A DNA stretch of 64,000 nt from Eisenibacter elegans DSM 3317 (GTDB lineage Bacteria > Bacteroidota > Bacteroidia > Cytophagales > Microscillaceae): positions 248,001 to 312,000 of the forward strand of contig NZ_AUMD01000011.1 of assembly GCF_000430505.1 (NCBI RefSeq). The letters are read 5' to 3'. Positions 16,781 to 27,714 of the stretch are shown here, piece after piece. The notes beneath the pieces were generated by a model, which saw nothing but the letters and a program-made list of their open reading frames with translations, was not told where the DNA came from and did no database searches. Each line of letters starts with the position of its first letter. The stretch's first letter is position 1. The translations under genes and the position numbers were made by a program.

Positions 16781-18526
16781 CTATGCCTGTAGCCAAGCAG
16801 CGACCTCTTCTTTGCTGGGGTTTTGTACATCGTTGAGTTTGAGTTTTTTGCGCATTCCACATACCTCTTGGTGGAGCTTGTTGGGGTCTTGTTTGCGCAA
16901 CTCCTCGATGGTCAGGAGTTTAAGTTTTTGCAGAATGGGGACTAACTCTTCACGCACGCCGACGGCCACATAGTCTTCGACTTTGGCAACGCTGGCAAAC
17001 TTCTCAGGGCGCATTTGTGGGAAGAAGAGCACTTCTTGGATAGAGGCCTGATTGGTCATAAACATCGTCAGACGGTCGATACCAATCCCAATCCCTGAGG
17101 TAGGGGGCATACCGTATTCGAGGGCGCGCAGGAAGTCCTGGTCGATAAACATCGCCTCATCATCGCCTCGGTCTTGGAGCTTGAGTTGTTCTTCGAAACG
17201 GGCGCGTTGGTCGATGGGGTCGTTGAGTTCGGTGTAGGCATTGGCCAGCTCCTTCCCGTTGACCATCAGCTCGAAGCGTTCGGTGAGGTCGGGGTTGTCG
17301 CGGTGGCGTTTGCAGAGCGGCGACATTTCGATGGGGTAATCGATGATGAAGGTAGGCTGGATAAAATGAGGCTCGCACTTTTCGCCAAAGATGGCATCTA
17401 TCAGTTTGCCTTTGCCCATTGTATCGTCTACTTCGATTTGGAGTTGCTGGCAAGTTTGGCGCAGCTGGGTTTCGTCCATCTGGCTGATGTCGATGCCGGT
17501 ATATTCCTTGATGGCATCATACATAGACACGCGGCGGTAGGGACGTTGATAGTTGATGACCTTGTCGCCGAGCTGTACTTCGGTAGTGCCGTGTACGGCC
17601 AAGGCCACTGTTTCGAGTAGCTCTTCGGTGAGCTCCATCATCCAGCGGTAGTCTTTGTAGGCTACATATAGCTCCATGACAGTAAACTCGGGGTTGTGGG
17701 TGCGGTCCATCCCTTCGTTGCGGAAGTTGCGCGAAAATTCATACACCGCATCCAATCCGCCTACGATAAGGCGCTTGAGGTACAGCTCGTTGGCGATACG
17801 CAGGTAGAGGGGCATATCGAGCGTGTTGTGGTGGGTGATAAAGGGGCGGGCGCTGGCTCCTCCGGGAATGGGCTGCAAGACGGGCGTATCGACTTCGAGG
17901 TAGCCGCGCTCATCGAAAAAGCGGCGCATGGCCTGCATAATCTTGGTACGCTTCAGGAATACCTCTTTGACCTGTGGGTTTACGACCAAGTCGGCGTAGC
18001 GCTGGCGATAGCGTAGCTCAGGGTCGGTGAAGGCATCATATACATTGCCGTCTTTGTCAGTTCGGGGCAGGGGTAAGGGGCGCAAAGACTTGCTCAGCAG
18101 GTGTAGCTCGCGGACGTGTAGGGTCAACTCGCCCATTTGTGTTTTGAACATAAACCCACGCACGCCGATAAAGTCGCCAAGGTCGAGCAGTTTTTTGAAA
18201 ACGGTGTTGTACAGCTCTTTGTCTTCGCCGGGGCAGATTTCGTCGCGGTTGACATAAATCTGGATGCGCCCTTGGGCATCTTGCAACTCTGCAAAAGAAG
18301 CCTTGCCCTGAATACGGAAGCTCATCAGCCTACCGGCCATACACACCTCTTGGTACTGAGGGTCTTGGCTCTGCTCGCCGGGCTGGAGCTGTGGCTCAAG
18401 GGCCTGTTTGAGGTCTTGGCTAAGGGCTGATACGGGATAAAGCGCTGCCGGGTAGGGTTCGATGCCTAGGGCGCGGAGTTGTTCGAGTTTTTCGCGTCGG
18501 ACGATTTCTTGTTCGCTGAGCAACAT
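16781..18526 (-). CDS. lysS: lysyl-tRNA synthetase, class II
   Basis: This 581-residue enzyme charges tRNA-Lys. The N-terminal OB-fold anticodon domain lies at about 60-165 (AGRLMSFRIQGKASFAELQD). The class II core follows: motif 1 around VFLKRTKIMQAMRRFFDERGYLEVDTP, motif 2 FRNEGMDRTHNPEFTVMELY, and motif 3 PTSGIGIGIDRLTMFM. The last 75 residues after motif 3 form an extension that E. coli LysS lacks but which I recall in Bacteroidota enzymes. The ATG at 18526 is the natural start. It is transcribed alone and ends at a good terminator. Confidence 0.96.
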   Translation of the reverse strand: MLLSEQEIVRREKLEQLRALGIEPYPAALYPVSALSQDLKQALEPQLQPGEQSQDPQYQEVCMAGRLMSFRIQGKASFAELQDAQGRIQIYVNRDEICPGEDKELYNTVFKKLLDLGDFIGVRGFMFKTQMGELTLHVRELHLLSKSLRPLPLPRTDKDGNVYDAFTDPELRYRQRYADLVVNPQVKEVFLKRTKIMQAMRRFFDERGYLEVDTPVLQPIPGGASARPFITHHNTLDMPLYLRIANELYLKRLIVGGLDAVYEFSRNFRNEGMDRTHNPEFTVMELYVAYKDYRWMMELTEELLETVALAVHGTTEVQLGDKVINYQRPYRRVSMYDAIKEYTGIDISQMDETQLRQTCQQLQIEVDDTMGKGKLIDAIFGEKCEPHFIQPTFIIDYPIEMSPLCKRHRDNPDLTERFELMVNGKELANAYTELNDPIDQRARFEEQLKLQDRGDDEAMFIDQDFLRALEYGMPPTSGIGIGIDRLTMFMTNQASIQEVLFFPQMRPEKFASVAKVEDYVAVGVREELVPILQKLKLLTIEELRKQDPNKLHQEVCGMRKKLKLNDVQNPSKEEVAAWLQA

Positions 18527-18624
18527 TTTTTATTGAGTATGAAGTAGGACGGATGAACTATGAAATGCGTTTGTACCAGAGGGGGCTTGTGTGGGGTGGG
18601 CTACACAGTTGTATGCAAAAGCCT

Positions 18625-18810
18625 AGGGGTGTGCGCCCCCTATGCGTGCGCAAGCGGCTTAGGGACATCCGAGCACGAGAGTGCGAAGGATGCAGGCGCT
18701 AGCCCTGCCAAGTAGCCTTGCGGCTTGCCGCAAGCTACTGGTGATAGCCCGACCCCGAAGGGGAAGCCCCAAAACAAACAAAGACAAGCGCCTTTGACGG
18801 CTTGTTTTTG
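18625..18810. repeat. GC-rich structured intergenic element
   Basis: This stretch stands out as GC-rich within an AT-richer gap. It holds consecutive hairpins: GCAC-GAGA-GTGC (18673-18684, a GNRA-type loop), GCAGG / CCTGC (18692-18708), AGTAGC-c-TTGCGGC / GCCGCAA-GCTACT (18711-18739, 13 pairs with one bulge), and CCCC-GAA-GGGG (18753-18763). It ends with ACAAGC / GCTTGT and five T's (18784-18809), which is terminator-like. It lies between divergent lysS and glyA. On the minus strand it reads GGGGCTTCCCCTTCGGGG then TCGGGCTAT, which I recall as a phrase of repeats dispersed in many Bacteroidota genomes. It may be such a repeat or an untranslated RNA. No other feature is seen in 18527-19079. 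Confidence 0.6.
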
Positions 18811-19079
18811 GAGAGCAAAGTTAGTGAATTTGTGTGTACTAGCCTCGTGTGTGGAAGAGATTCCTTGGTAGATTCTTGTATGGAGGCAGGGTTTGTGCAT
18901 CAAAACGCTCTACGAAAGTCAAATACCTCGATTTTGAGTGTTTGGGAAGGGGGCGAATGCTTGATAATGGGAAGCCTACAAGGCTGTATTTTTGGTGTGG
19001 AAGCCCTAGTGTGGCGAGGGATACCCTTCAGCTCTAGGATTTTTTTTGTATTTTTGGCTAAAATTATCCCCCTTTGCTT

Positions 19080-20381
<1,302 letters not shown>

Positions 20382-20409
20382 ACCCAAAAATAGAGGAAAC
20401 ATAAAATAA

Positions 20410-20443
20410 AAACTTCTGCTACCCATTGGGTGGCAGAAGTTTT
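20410..20443 (+). terminator. intrinsic terminator of glyA
   Basis: AACTTCTGC...ACCCA pairs with GGT...GCAGAAGTT around a short loop and is followed by TTTT. It starts about 30 bases after the glyA stop. Confidence 0.85.
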
Positions 20444-20567
20444 GAGCATATACTTCACAAATGAACAATCATCTTTGGAGCTTGAGGGCTCTCGTCAGTA
20501 TGATTACTTGTCCCTTACTTACGCTCGTTTGTACGATAGCTAGGTAGGTAAAGGTTACGGCATTTTT

Positions 20568-21125
20568 ATGAAACCCCTATTTCGATTTATGAAGCAGCTC
20601 TTTTGTCTTATCATTGCCGGTATGTTTTTGGGGGGCTCCCTAAGAGTACAGGGGCAAAATAACACCACTGTATCCGTGATACTGTCTGGAGAGCTTCAGG
20701 TGTGGGTACCGGCAGATACCTCGTGGCAGCTTGTCGAGGGCAAACATAGCCTGAAAGCCAAGGACGAACACAGCCTATTGTTGTTGAGCTACAATGAAGT
20801 ACAGAAAAGCTATCACCCCAAGTTTCATAAACGTTATCTGCAAAAAATGCGACAACAGATTGCCCGGCAGATGAAGGAGGAGGGTTTGCGTTTGGTATCG
20901 ACTACAGACACCCTCATTGAGGCCTATGAAGCCCTCACCTTGCGCTATGATTGGCAGCGGGGGGAGGAACTGTACCGCCTATGGCACTGTATTTTTTTTA
21001 GCCTGAATCAACAGTATCACTTTGTACTAATGACTGATAATCAGGTAGATATTGCCAAGGTGTGGGCTGATTTTTGGAAAAAAACTGTTTGGATAGCACC
21101 AGAAGAAGAGGAGGAGGAAGAGTAA
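20568..21125 (+). CDS. hypothetical exported protein, 185 residues
   Basis: The first 30 residues form a signal peptide ending in RVQGQN. The mature part is mixed alpha/beta without a recognised domain; it contains a basic helix (KRYLQKMRQQIARQM) and ends with a run of seven glutamates after PEE-like residues. An inner ATG at 20589 (MKQLFCLI) could also be the start and gives a shorter signal peptide. It is convergent with the hydrolase gene at 21133 with only 7 bases between the stops. The function is unknown. Confidence 0.65.
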   Translation: MKPLFRFMKQLFCLIIAGMFLGGSLRVQGQNNTTVSVILSGELQVWVPADTSWQLVEGKHSLKAKDEHSLLLLSYNEVQKSYHPKFHKRYLQKMRQQIARQMKEEGLRLVSTTDTLIEAYEALTLRYDWQRGEELYRLWHCIFFSLNQQYHFVLMTDNQVDIAKVWADFWKKTVWIAPEEEEEEE

Positions 21126-21132
21126 TGTGGCA

Positions 21133-21903
21133 TTAGTTTTTTTGTTGGGCAAACAGCCAATGCAGTAGTTTGGGGTCTTGGAGTGCCGGTATCCAACTAC
21201 CGTGCTTGACCTCGGGGTATTCGGTATAGATAGGTTGGCCGCCATACTGTCGGATGGCAGCAATCATCCTGCGGCTGCGGGCTACTTTGACGACATTGTC
21301 TAGCGCACCGTGAAAAGCCCAGATGGGTAAATGTGTTAGCCGGGCGGCGGTTTGTTCGTCAGCCCCTCCACAGATGGGTACAGCGGCGGCAAAGCGATGA
21401 GGTTGGCGCGCAATCCAGTCCCAAGTACCAAATCCACCCATTGACAAGCCGACCAAGTATAGCCTGTTGGTATCGATAGGCAAGGCCGTCAGGAGAGAAT
21501 CGAGCAGCTCCATTGTACAGCCGAGAGGGATTGAGGGGGCTATGGGCTGGGTGTGATGTTCGGCTCCCCAGTCTGTTTCGACCCACCGGGCATTGGGAGG
21601 GCATTGAGGAACCAACACAAAACAAGGCTTGGCTTGTAGCTGTGTGAGGGTGAGCCAAGCCGCTGCGTGTGTGAGTTGTGCGTTGTTGTCGTGGCCGCGC
21701 TCTCCCGCGCCGTGCAAAAACACAATCAAGGGGTATTTTACCGCCTCATCTTGGTGTGAGGGCGAGTAAATCCGATAGGGCAGCCCTTGGTATTGGGCCG
21801 CGCCAAAATGCGGTTGCGCGCTTTGCGCAGTCAGGGTAACATAAGGCCAAACTAGGGTTGCCAGCACCCAGCTGACACAAAAGAAGGAGTTATAGCTCTT
21901 CAT
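21133..21903 (-). CDS. secreted dienelactone-hydrolase/LpqC-like esterase
   Basis: This 256-residue alpha/beta-hydrolase is predicted to be exported. A signal peptide covers residues 1-26 (ending LTAQS). The core shows PLIVFLHGAGERG (oxyanion region), the nucleophile elbow GLSMGGFGTW, the acidic-residue loop FHGALDNVV and a catalytic His in EVKHGSW. This set is typical of the predicted peptidase/PHB-depolymerase-like esterases with a Gly-Leu-Ser-Met-Gly-Gly elbow. It overlaps the end of the upstream TPR/SpoIIE phosphatase gene by 14 bases, so translation is probably coupled. The substrate is unknown. Confidence 0.8.
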   Translation of the reverse strand: MKSYNSFFCVSWVLATLVWPYVTLTAQSAQPHFGAAQYQGLPYRIYSPSHQDEAVKYPLIVFLHGAGERGHDNNAQLTHAAAWLTLTQLQAKPCFVLVPQCPPNARWVETDWGAEHHTQPIAPSIPLGCTMELLDSLLTALPIDTNRLYLVGLSMGGFGTWDWIARQPHRFAAAVPICGGADEQTAARLTHLPIWAFHGALDNVVKVARSRRMIAAIRQYGGQPIYTEYPEVKHGSWIPALQDPKLLHWLFAQQKN

Positions 21904-24178
21904 CGTCTATGTGATTGAATTGCATTCTAAAGCCCATTACCAACACATCATCCATCTGTTCGTGCCCTTGCCGCCAGTGGGTGAAGCGCTGCTCAAGGCG
22001 TTTGCGCTGCTCGGGCATCGGTAGTGGGGCAATAGACACGAGCAATTCTTTGAGTTGGTTGCGCATAAATTTTTTCCCATTGGCTCCTCCAAACTGGTCT
22101 TCATAACCATCCGTAAACATATACAGCGTCGTATCTGGGGCAATGGCCAAGGTCTGTTTTTCGAACTGCCGGTATGTTTCGCGCTGCCTACCGCCTACGG
22201 GTTTATGCCCACCTTTGACCTCCTGTACTCTAGAGGGGCTTACGAGCAAGATACGGCTTTTAGCACCAGCAAACTCTAAGGTTTGGTTACTTGGGTCGAT
22301 GAGGCAGAGGGCGATGTCCATGCCATCATCATTGCCGGAGTCCTCTTGTTTGAGGGCGGCGCGCACCCCAGTGTGCAATGCCTCCAAAATTTGCTTTGGA
22401 CAATGAATGCGCCGATCATTGACAATCTGGTGTAGCAACTCATTGCCTATCATACTCATAAAAGCGCCGGGCACACCGTGGCCGGTGCAGTCTACACAGG
22501 CTATGAGGCATTTGCGCCCATCGAAGCCTTGGAAAATACTTTGCACAGAGGCAGGTGTATTGGCCGGAGCGGGGGTAAATATGGGTGAGGGGTCGATTTC
22601 GCTATACCAATAAAAATCACCACTGACAATGGCCTTGGGCTTTAGCAAGATAAAAAACTCGGGAATCAGGCGGCTGATGCGCTCGGGCAAGGGCAACATC
22701 GCCTGTTGGATATGCTGTGCATAACGCAGGCTATTGGTAATATCAAGGTTTTGGCGTTCGATTTCGTCGTTTTTATCCCTCAAAATGTCGCGTTGGGCTT
22801 CTATTTCAATATTTTTTTGTAAAATATCTGCACGCTGTGCTTCTATAGCTGCCTTTTGGGTTTCGAGTAACTGATTGGAGCGTTTGGCCTGCCTGATGTT
22901 CAATACCAACAACACTACAATAATGAGCGCCAGCCCTAAGCCAATCAGGGCGCTGTAGGCCAATGTGGTTTGTTGGCGCTCGTTGGCTTGTTGTAAGGTT
23001 TTTTCTTGCTCTAGGCTTTTTATTTTTTCTTTGAGCGAAGCTTTATCGAGCCTGCTGCGGAGGTCTAGTAGCTGCTCGGTGGCATCTTTGCCAAAAATCT
23101 GCTCTCTCAGCGCTGTATATTGCTTGTGATGATAATAGGCCTGACGGTAGTTATTTTGTGCGGCATAGCTATCGGCCAGCCCTTTGGAGGCGCGAAGCAG
23201 CTCATTACGCAGCCCTATCTCCTCGGCGGCGCGGCGTGCGCGTTGGTGGTATTCTATGGCGCGTGTGTAGTCATTGAGCGCTTGGTATGCTTCACCAAAG
23301 TTGTTGTAGTCGTAGATGATTTCGTAGCGGCTATTGCGGGCTTGGTCAAGCTCAAAAGCTTTTTGGTAATACTCTAGGGCTTTGTAGTGGTTTTCTTGTG
23401 CTGCATATATTTCGCCAATAGTGATAAGGTTGGCCGCTTTGCCCGCTTGATAGCCAAGGCTGTCATTGAGCTGAAAAGCCGTATTGAGCGCTGTGCGCGC
23501 TTGGTGGTATTGTTTTTGGCGCAGGTGTGTATCGCCGATATTGTTATAAGTTTTGGCCAATAAGACTGGCGACTGCTTGTGGGGCAGTAGCCTCAGTACC
23601 TGCTGAAAAGCCTTGAGGGCTTCGGGATATTTTTGGAGCGCATTGTATACCTTTCCGAGGGTGTAGTGTGCTTCGGCCTGCAAGAGGCGGTCTTGTAGCT
23701 GCTCACTCAGCCTGAGCGCCGTCAAGGCATAGTCAAAAGCATCAGCATAATCCCCTTGCACGATTTTGAGCTGGGCGCGTGTTTGGTATATCTTGGCTTC
23801 GAGCTTGGTACTGCGGCTTTGGATGGCCTGCTGGTTGGCGCGGTAAGTATAGCTTTCGGCCTTGGCGTAGTCGCCCTCATAAATGGCCAGTAAGGCCCAA
23901 AGATTGAGCGAATAACCTTTGCCTGCGGCATAGGAATCTCCTTTTTGAGACAGTTGGTCGTGTAGTTGGGTGCTTTGTTGTAAGAAGTCCCTGCTGTTGC
24001 GAGGGTCTATCGCCATAAAAATCTCCGCCAACTCATTGAGCAAATCTATACTCTGGCGCGAAGGGCTACTGGAGGCTAGGCGGGCTTGTAGGCTGTCTAC
24101 GTAGGGGTTTTGCGCCCAAAGGGCTCCCCAACTTAGCGCAACAAATAGATACAAAAGCAATATTTTTTTTACCCACAT
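21890..24178 (-). CDS. TPR sensor with SpoIIE-type PP2C phosphatase domain
   Basis: This 762-residue protein probably links a periplasmic TPR sensor to a cytoplasmic serine/threonine phosphatase. A signal sequence covers residues 1-22. TPR units fill about 30-370 (for example AKTYNNIGDTHLRQKQYHQA). A membrane helix is at about 405-428, and a coiled coil follows (430-485). The SpoIIE domain spans about 490-752 with metal-binding motifs SGDFYW (519-524), DCTGHGVPGAF (563-573) and DGYEDQFGG (690-698). Such enzymes dephosphorylate anti-sigma-factor antagonists, which is inference here. It precedes an esterase gene that overlaps it. A paralogue is at 42983-45313. Confidence 0.88.
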   Translation of the reverse strand: MWVKKILLLYLFVALSWGALWAQNPYVDSLQARLASSSPSRQSIDLLNELAEIFMAIDPRNSRDFLQQSTQLHDQLSQKGDSYAAGKGYSLNLWALLAIYEGDYAKAESYTYRANQQAIQSRSTKLEAKIYQTRAQLKIVQGDYADAFDYALTALRLSEQLQDRLLQAEAHYTLGKVYNALQKYPEALKAFQQVLRLLPHKQSPVLLAKTYNNIGDTHLRQKQYHQARTALNTAFQLNDSLGYQAGKAANLITIGEIYAAQENHYKALEYYQKAFELDQARNSRYEIIYDYNNFGEAYQALNDYTRAIEYHQRARRAAEEIGLRNELLRASKGLADSYAAQNNYRQAYYHHKQYTALREQIFGKDATEQLLDLRSRLDKASLKEKIKSLEQEKTLQQANERQQTTLAYSALIGLGLALIIVVLLVLNIRQAKRSNQLLETQKAAIEAQRADILQKNIEIEAQRDILRDKNDEIERQNLDITNSLRYAQHIQQAMLPLPERISRLIPEFFILLKPKAIVSGDFYWYSEIDPSPIFTPAPANTPASVQSIFQGFDGRKCLIACVDCTGHGVPGAFMSMIGNELLHQIVNDRRIHCPKQILEALHTGVRAALKQEDSGNDDGMDIALCLIDPSNQTLEFAGAKSRILLVSPSRVQEVKGGHKPVGGRQRETYRQFEKQTLAIAPDTTLYMFTDGYEDQFGGANGKKFMRNQLKELLVSIAPLPMPEQRKRLEQRFTHWRQGHEQMDDVLVMGFRMQFNHIDDEEL

Positions 24179-24586
24179 AAACAGTTTTGGCCAGTGCTTG
24201 ATAGTTGCCTCTTATGCGACTTTTGGAATTGGTATTTTGACGAATATACAAGGCTGTTGTAGAGCAAGCAAAGATATAGCAAAAAGTGTACTTGAATGTG
24301 ATAACATTCGTACTTATTGCGCAAATACCAAATGTTTGCGTAGTTTTATAAGGCTTTTGACGTAAGTTTTTGACTAAGTTGTGCGTTTTAGTCAAAGGTA
24401 TTTGGTAGATTTACCCTTGTAATCAGCTCTTGGCAATGTAGGCATACATAGCCAGACGATGGCCAAGCAGTGAGTTTTGTCCCTGTCTTAGGCGGTGTAT
24501 TTGTATGGTATGGATGTTTGGGTGTATGTTTCTCCTCAAAAAGTCGTTTGTTATTTATCCAACATTGCACCACCTAGCAGTTCGGA
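24179..24586. other. intergenic region between divergent signalling genes
   Basis: These 408 bases separate the phosphatase gene from the divergent 7TM-DISM kinase. A minus-strand TATCTTTG box at 24269-24276 could be the -7 element of the phosphatase gene, but no spaced TTG is present. I see no ORF, RNA gene or repeat. Confidence 0.4.
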
Positions 24587-27082
24587 ATGACTATTGACCC
24601 TATGATACAACAAATGGATAACCTAGATGCGCACAGATCTCCCAAAACGCCGGCCAGACGACCGGCCGAGGGGATACTCTGCTTGCTGTGTTATGGGATA
24701 TGTTGTGTGGGGTTGATAACTTGGTTGGGAAAGCACGAGCTCTCGGCGCAGCCCTATACATTGGATGGATTACAGGCTGCCGGAGCCAAAATATACGTTT
24801 GGAGTTCGGCTCCTGCGGCGCTCTCGTGGCAAGAATTACAAGGCCTTACTGATGCGCAAACCGGCTTTGAGTCGCTGAAACGCAATAAGAGTTTGGTGTT
24901 TAATAAACAAAAACCTACCGATGTCCTTTGGCTCAGAATCAGCCACTGGCCCAATACCCAAGAACCCTTGACCTATTTTCATCTGGCGCTCTCTACCACG
25001 GATAGTGTCAGTATCTATGCACTGACTCAAGATGGGCAGTTACACCAGTATGAAGGTGGGGCTTACTGGCCTTTGTCCGAAAGATACCTGCCACATAGTG
25101 GATTATTTTTCCCCATTCCCCCCAATATCCAAACCTATTATGTCCGTATTTGGGTCAAAGATGTGGGTGTCCTGACCTCTAGCTTCCGTACCGAAGCCCA
25201 AACACTACGCTATCTACAGCGTGATATTTTAAGGCAAGGGATGTACTGGGGTCTGGTATTGGTGATGTTGCTGTATTACTTATTGTTGTTTTTGTACCGG
25301 CCTAGGGCAAGTTTGGGCTGGTATTGCCTCCATATTGTTAGCTTTACCACACTTACAGGCTTGTATACCAATCAGCTGATGTATATATGGCCGGCACTGG
25401 CACAATGGCTCCAAGCTTACCGGTTGAGTCTGTATTTGATTTGCCTTATTCCGGCAATGGGTTTGATGGTCAGTTTGCTAGAAACACAGAGACACACCCC
25501 AATCATTCACCGAGGGCTTGGCGCTTGGGCTTTGATTTTATTAGGTTTGGCCGCATACAACGCGGTGTTTGTCAATGCCCCCATCCCAACGGTTTGGCCG
25601 ATATTCATCACCATTCTGGTGATGACAATCCAATCGGCCTACCTAGTGCCCAAGAACCCCTTTCAAAATGGGCTTTTCTTGGCCTCAAGGCTCACCTATT
25701 TGCTGGCCATCATCATCATTATTCTTAGCAGAACGGGAGTGATTCCTAGCACAGAACTGATGCTTCAGGTGCCGCAGTTGGGCTTTTTTGTAGAATTAGT
25801 GCTTTTGGGTTTGAGTGTTTCGTCGCAGCTGTACATTCACCAAAAACAAATGGCGCACGACCGGAAGGAGGCCCTCGACTCGCTTACCCAACAACAACAA
25901 ATACTTGAGCAAAAAGTGCGCGAACGTACCCAAGCCCTAGAAGCCTCACAAATCGAAATAGCCGAACAAAACAAACATCTCCTAGAGCAAAACTACCTTA
26001 TCAGTGCCAAACAAGAAGAGCTGGAACTCTTGTATAAGCGTATCCAAGCCAGCGAAGGAGTGCTGCGCAAGGCCTACTTGATGCTCAAAAATAGGGAGGA
26101 GGAGATTCAGAAGCAAAACGAAGAAATCACTGCCCAAAACGAGGAGCTGTTCCAATATAGCCAAGAGCTACGAACACAATATGACATCTTTGAGCGCCAA
26201 CACCAGCAACTCCTGTCAGCCAAGGATACCATTGAGGCACAAAACCAACTGCTCCAACAATATAACGAAAACCTCGAAAAAGAAGTAGCCGAACGCTTAC
26301 ATCAAATCCGGCTTATCAATGATGAGCTGATGCAGCAAAATTATCAGCTCGAACAATCGGGCTTCTTGATGGCACACAACCTGCGAGCACCTGTAGCGCG
26401 CATTATCGGACTCTCACGCATCCTTGACCCCACAACGCTCAATGAAGACAGCCGATTTATTACCCAAAAAATACACGACGAAGCCGTAGGCCTTGATAAT
26501 ATCATCCGAGACCTCAATATGTTGCTCGAAGTCAAAAAAGGCTTGAGCACAGCCTTTGAGGCACTAGATCCGGAAGAGGTTTTTGATGAGGCTTGCTTCA
26601 ACCTGAAATCTGATATCGAGCAGACCAACGCCTGTATTGAGGCAGTATTTGAGCTCAAAATCATCCAGTCTGTACGCCCTTATTTGCGCAGTATTTTCCT
26701 CAATTTGCTCAGCAATGCGCTCAAATACCGCCAAGAGGGTAAGCCGCCCCATATACAAGTCAATCTCCGACGGGCTGATGAGACACGTTTCGAGTTGACC
26801 TTTCGCGACAATGGCCTCGGGATTGACCTCAAGGCTGCTGGGCCGCACTTGTTCAAGCTCTACAAACGCTTTCACCTCCATCGCGAGGGGCGCGGGATGG
26901 GGCTGTACCTTATCCGCTCTCAGGTAGAATCGATGGGCGGGCAGATACGCCTAGAGAGCGAGGTAGGCAAAGGAACTTGTTTTTATATCATCTTGCCTAT
27001 TTTTGCGCAGGGGCAAGCAACTCAAATTGATACGGAAGCCCAGGAGGCATCGCCTTTACAGCCTCCGTCCCCTCAATCGTAA
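24587..27082 (+). CDS. 7TM-DISM sensor histidine kinase
   Basis: This 831-residue membrane kinase has an N-terminal hydrophobic segment (about 30-46), an extracytoplasmic beta-rich 7TMR-DISMED2-type domain (about 60-205), then seven predicted membrane helices (about 215-415). A very long coiled coil with repeated QN-EE-like phrases covers about 425-590. The dimerisation domain carries His597 in MAHNLRAPVARIIGL. The ATPase domain has Asn710 (NALKYR), DNGLGIDL (742-749) and GRGMGLYL (768-775). There is no receiver domain and no adjacent response regulator. Ligands of DISM domains are usually carbohydrates or unknown. The last 86 bases overlap the convergent VOC gene. Confidence 0.88.
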   Translation: MTIDPMIQQMDNLDAHRSPKTPARRPAEGILCLLCYGICCVGLITWLGKHELSAQPYTLDGLQAAGAKIYVWSSAPAALSWQELQGLTDAQTGFESLKRNKSLVFNKQKPTDVLWLRISHWPNTQEPLTYFHLALSTTDSVSIYALTQDGQLHQYEGGAYWPLSERYLPHSGLFFPIPPNIQTYYVRIWVKDVGVLTSSFRTEAQTLRYLQRDILRQGMYWGLVLVMLLYYLLLFLYRPRASLGWYCLHIVSFTTLTGLYTNQLMYIWPALAQWLQAYRLSLYLICLIPAMGLMVSLLETQRHTPIIHRGLGAWALILLGLAAYNAVFVNAPIPTVWPIFITILVMTIQSAYLVPKNPFQNGLFLASRLTYLLAIIIIILSRTGVIPSTELMLQVPQLGFFVELVLLGLSVSSQLYIHQKQMAHDRKEALDSLTQQQQILEQKVRERTQALEASQIEIAEQNKHLLEQNYLISAKQEELELLYKRIQASEGVLRKAYLMLKNREEEIQKQNEEITAQNEELFQYSQELRTQYDIFERQHQQLLSAKDTIEAQNQLLQQYNENLEKEVAERLHQIRLINDELMQQNYQLEQSGFLMAHNLRAPVARIIGLSRILDPTTLNEDSRFITQKIHDEAVGLDNIIRDLNMLLEVKKGLSTAFEALDPEEVFDEACFNLKSDIEQTNACIEAVFELKIIQSVRPYLRSIFLNLLSNALKYRQEGKPPHIQVNLRRADETRFELTFRDNGLGIDLKAAGPHLFKLYKRFHLHREGRGMGLYLIRSQVESMGGQIRLESEVGKGTCFYIILPIFAQGQATQIDTEAQEASPLQPPSPQS

Positions 27083-27686
27083 CCCTCAAGGGATACAGGC
27101 CGTTGAGCACAGAGGTCGGAAACCAAGGCCGCTCCAAAGGAACAATGATGAACAAGCCTTGGGGATCGCCGGCTGCGCAAAACTTGGTCATATTGCTGAT
27201 ATGGCTATAGACCGGCACGCGGCAAAAATCTGATAACCACGCATAGAGTTGGCCTACATCAGGACAAGGAAGGCCTACTTCGCTGATATTGAGCAAGCTG
27301 TCCGCTGAGAATGCCTTGGTTTGGGCATTGTCCAAATCGTGGCGGGCAATCAATTCCAACACATTACCGGCAGGGTCTACAAAATACAGCGCGTGGGCGT
27401 TCCAATTGGGGAAGTCGATGATGATGTTTTGCTCAAAATCCAGCGCTGAGACACCTTGTTGTTGGAGCCAAAGAAGCCCTGCCTCCAGTTGATTTTCAGG
27501 AATATTGAAAGCCAAATGATACGAAGCAGCCTCAGGGCTATGCTCAAAACAAAGCGTACTTTGACCTATGACTACAGCAAAACGTTGCGCCTCGTCCAAG
27601 CACAAGGGCAAGCCCAAGGTATCGGCATAAAAAGACCGCAAAGCTGCTAATTTGCTAGTTGTTAGGGTTACGCTGTTGATTTTCAT
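26997..27686 (-). CDS. VOC-superfamily (glyoxalase/dioxygenase fold) protein
   Basis: This 229-residue protein has two vicinal-oxygen-chelate modules. The first begins TLTTSKLAALRSFYADTLGLPL and contains the FVDPAGNVLELIAR signature; the second begins EVGLPCPDVGQLYAWLSDF. This arrangement resembles CatE-like extradiol dioxygenase relatives. Metal-ligand candidates are His and Glu in SYHLAFNI and NVLELIA. The ATG at 27686 (MKINSVTL) is preferred over a GTG 24 bases upstream. Its 3' end runs 86 bases into the convergent kinase gene. The substrate is unknown. Confidence 0.8.
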   Translation of the reverse strand: MKINSVTLTTSKLAALRSFYADTLGLPLCLDEAQRFAVVIGQSTLCFEHSPEAASYHLAFNIPENQLEAGLLWLQQQGVSALDFEQNIIIDFPNWNAHALYFVDPAGNVLELIARHDLDNAQTKAFSADSLLNISEVGLPCPDVGQLYAWLSDFCRVPVYSHISNMTKFCAAGDPQGLFIIVPLERPWFPTSVLNGLYPLRVTIEGTEAVKAMPPGLPYQFELLAPAQK

Positions 27687-27714
27687 GTGTTTTGGGCTAA
27701 GGTGATGCACTGGG

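Noticed and set aside
18640-18903. 87-residue minus-strand frame in the structured element
   Set aside because: It crosses several strong hairpins, has a biased composition and no family resemblance. The hairpin structure explains the open frame better.
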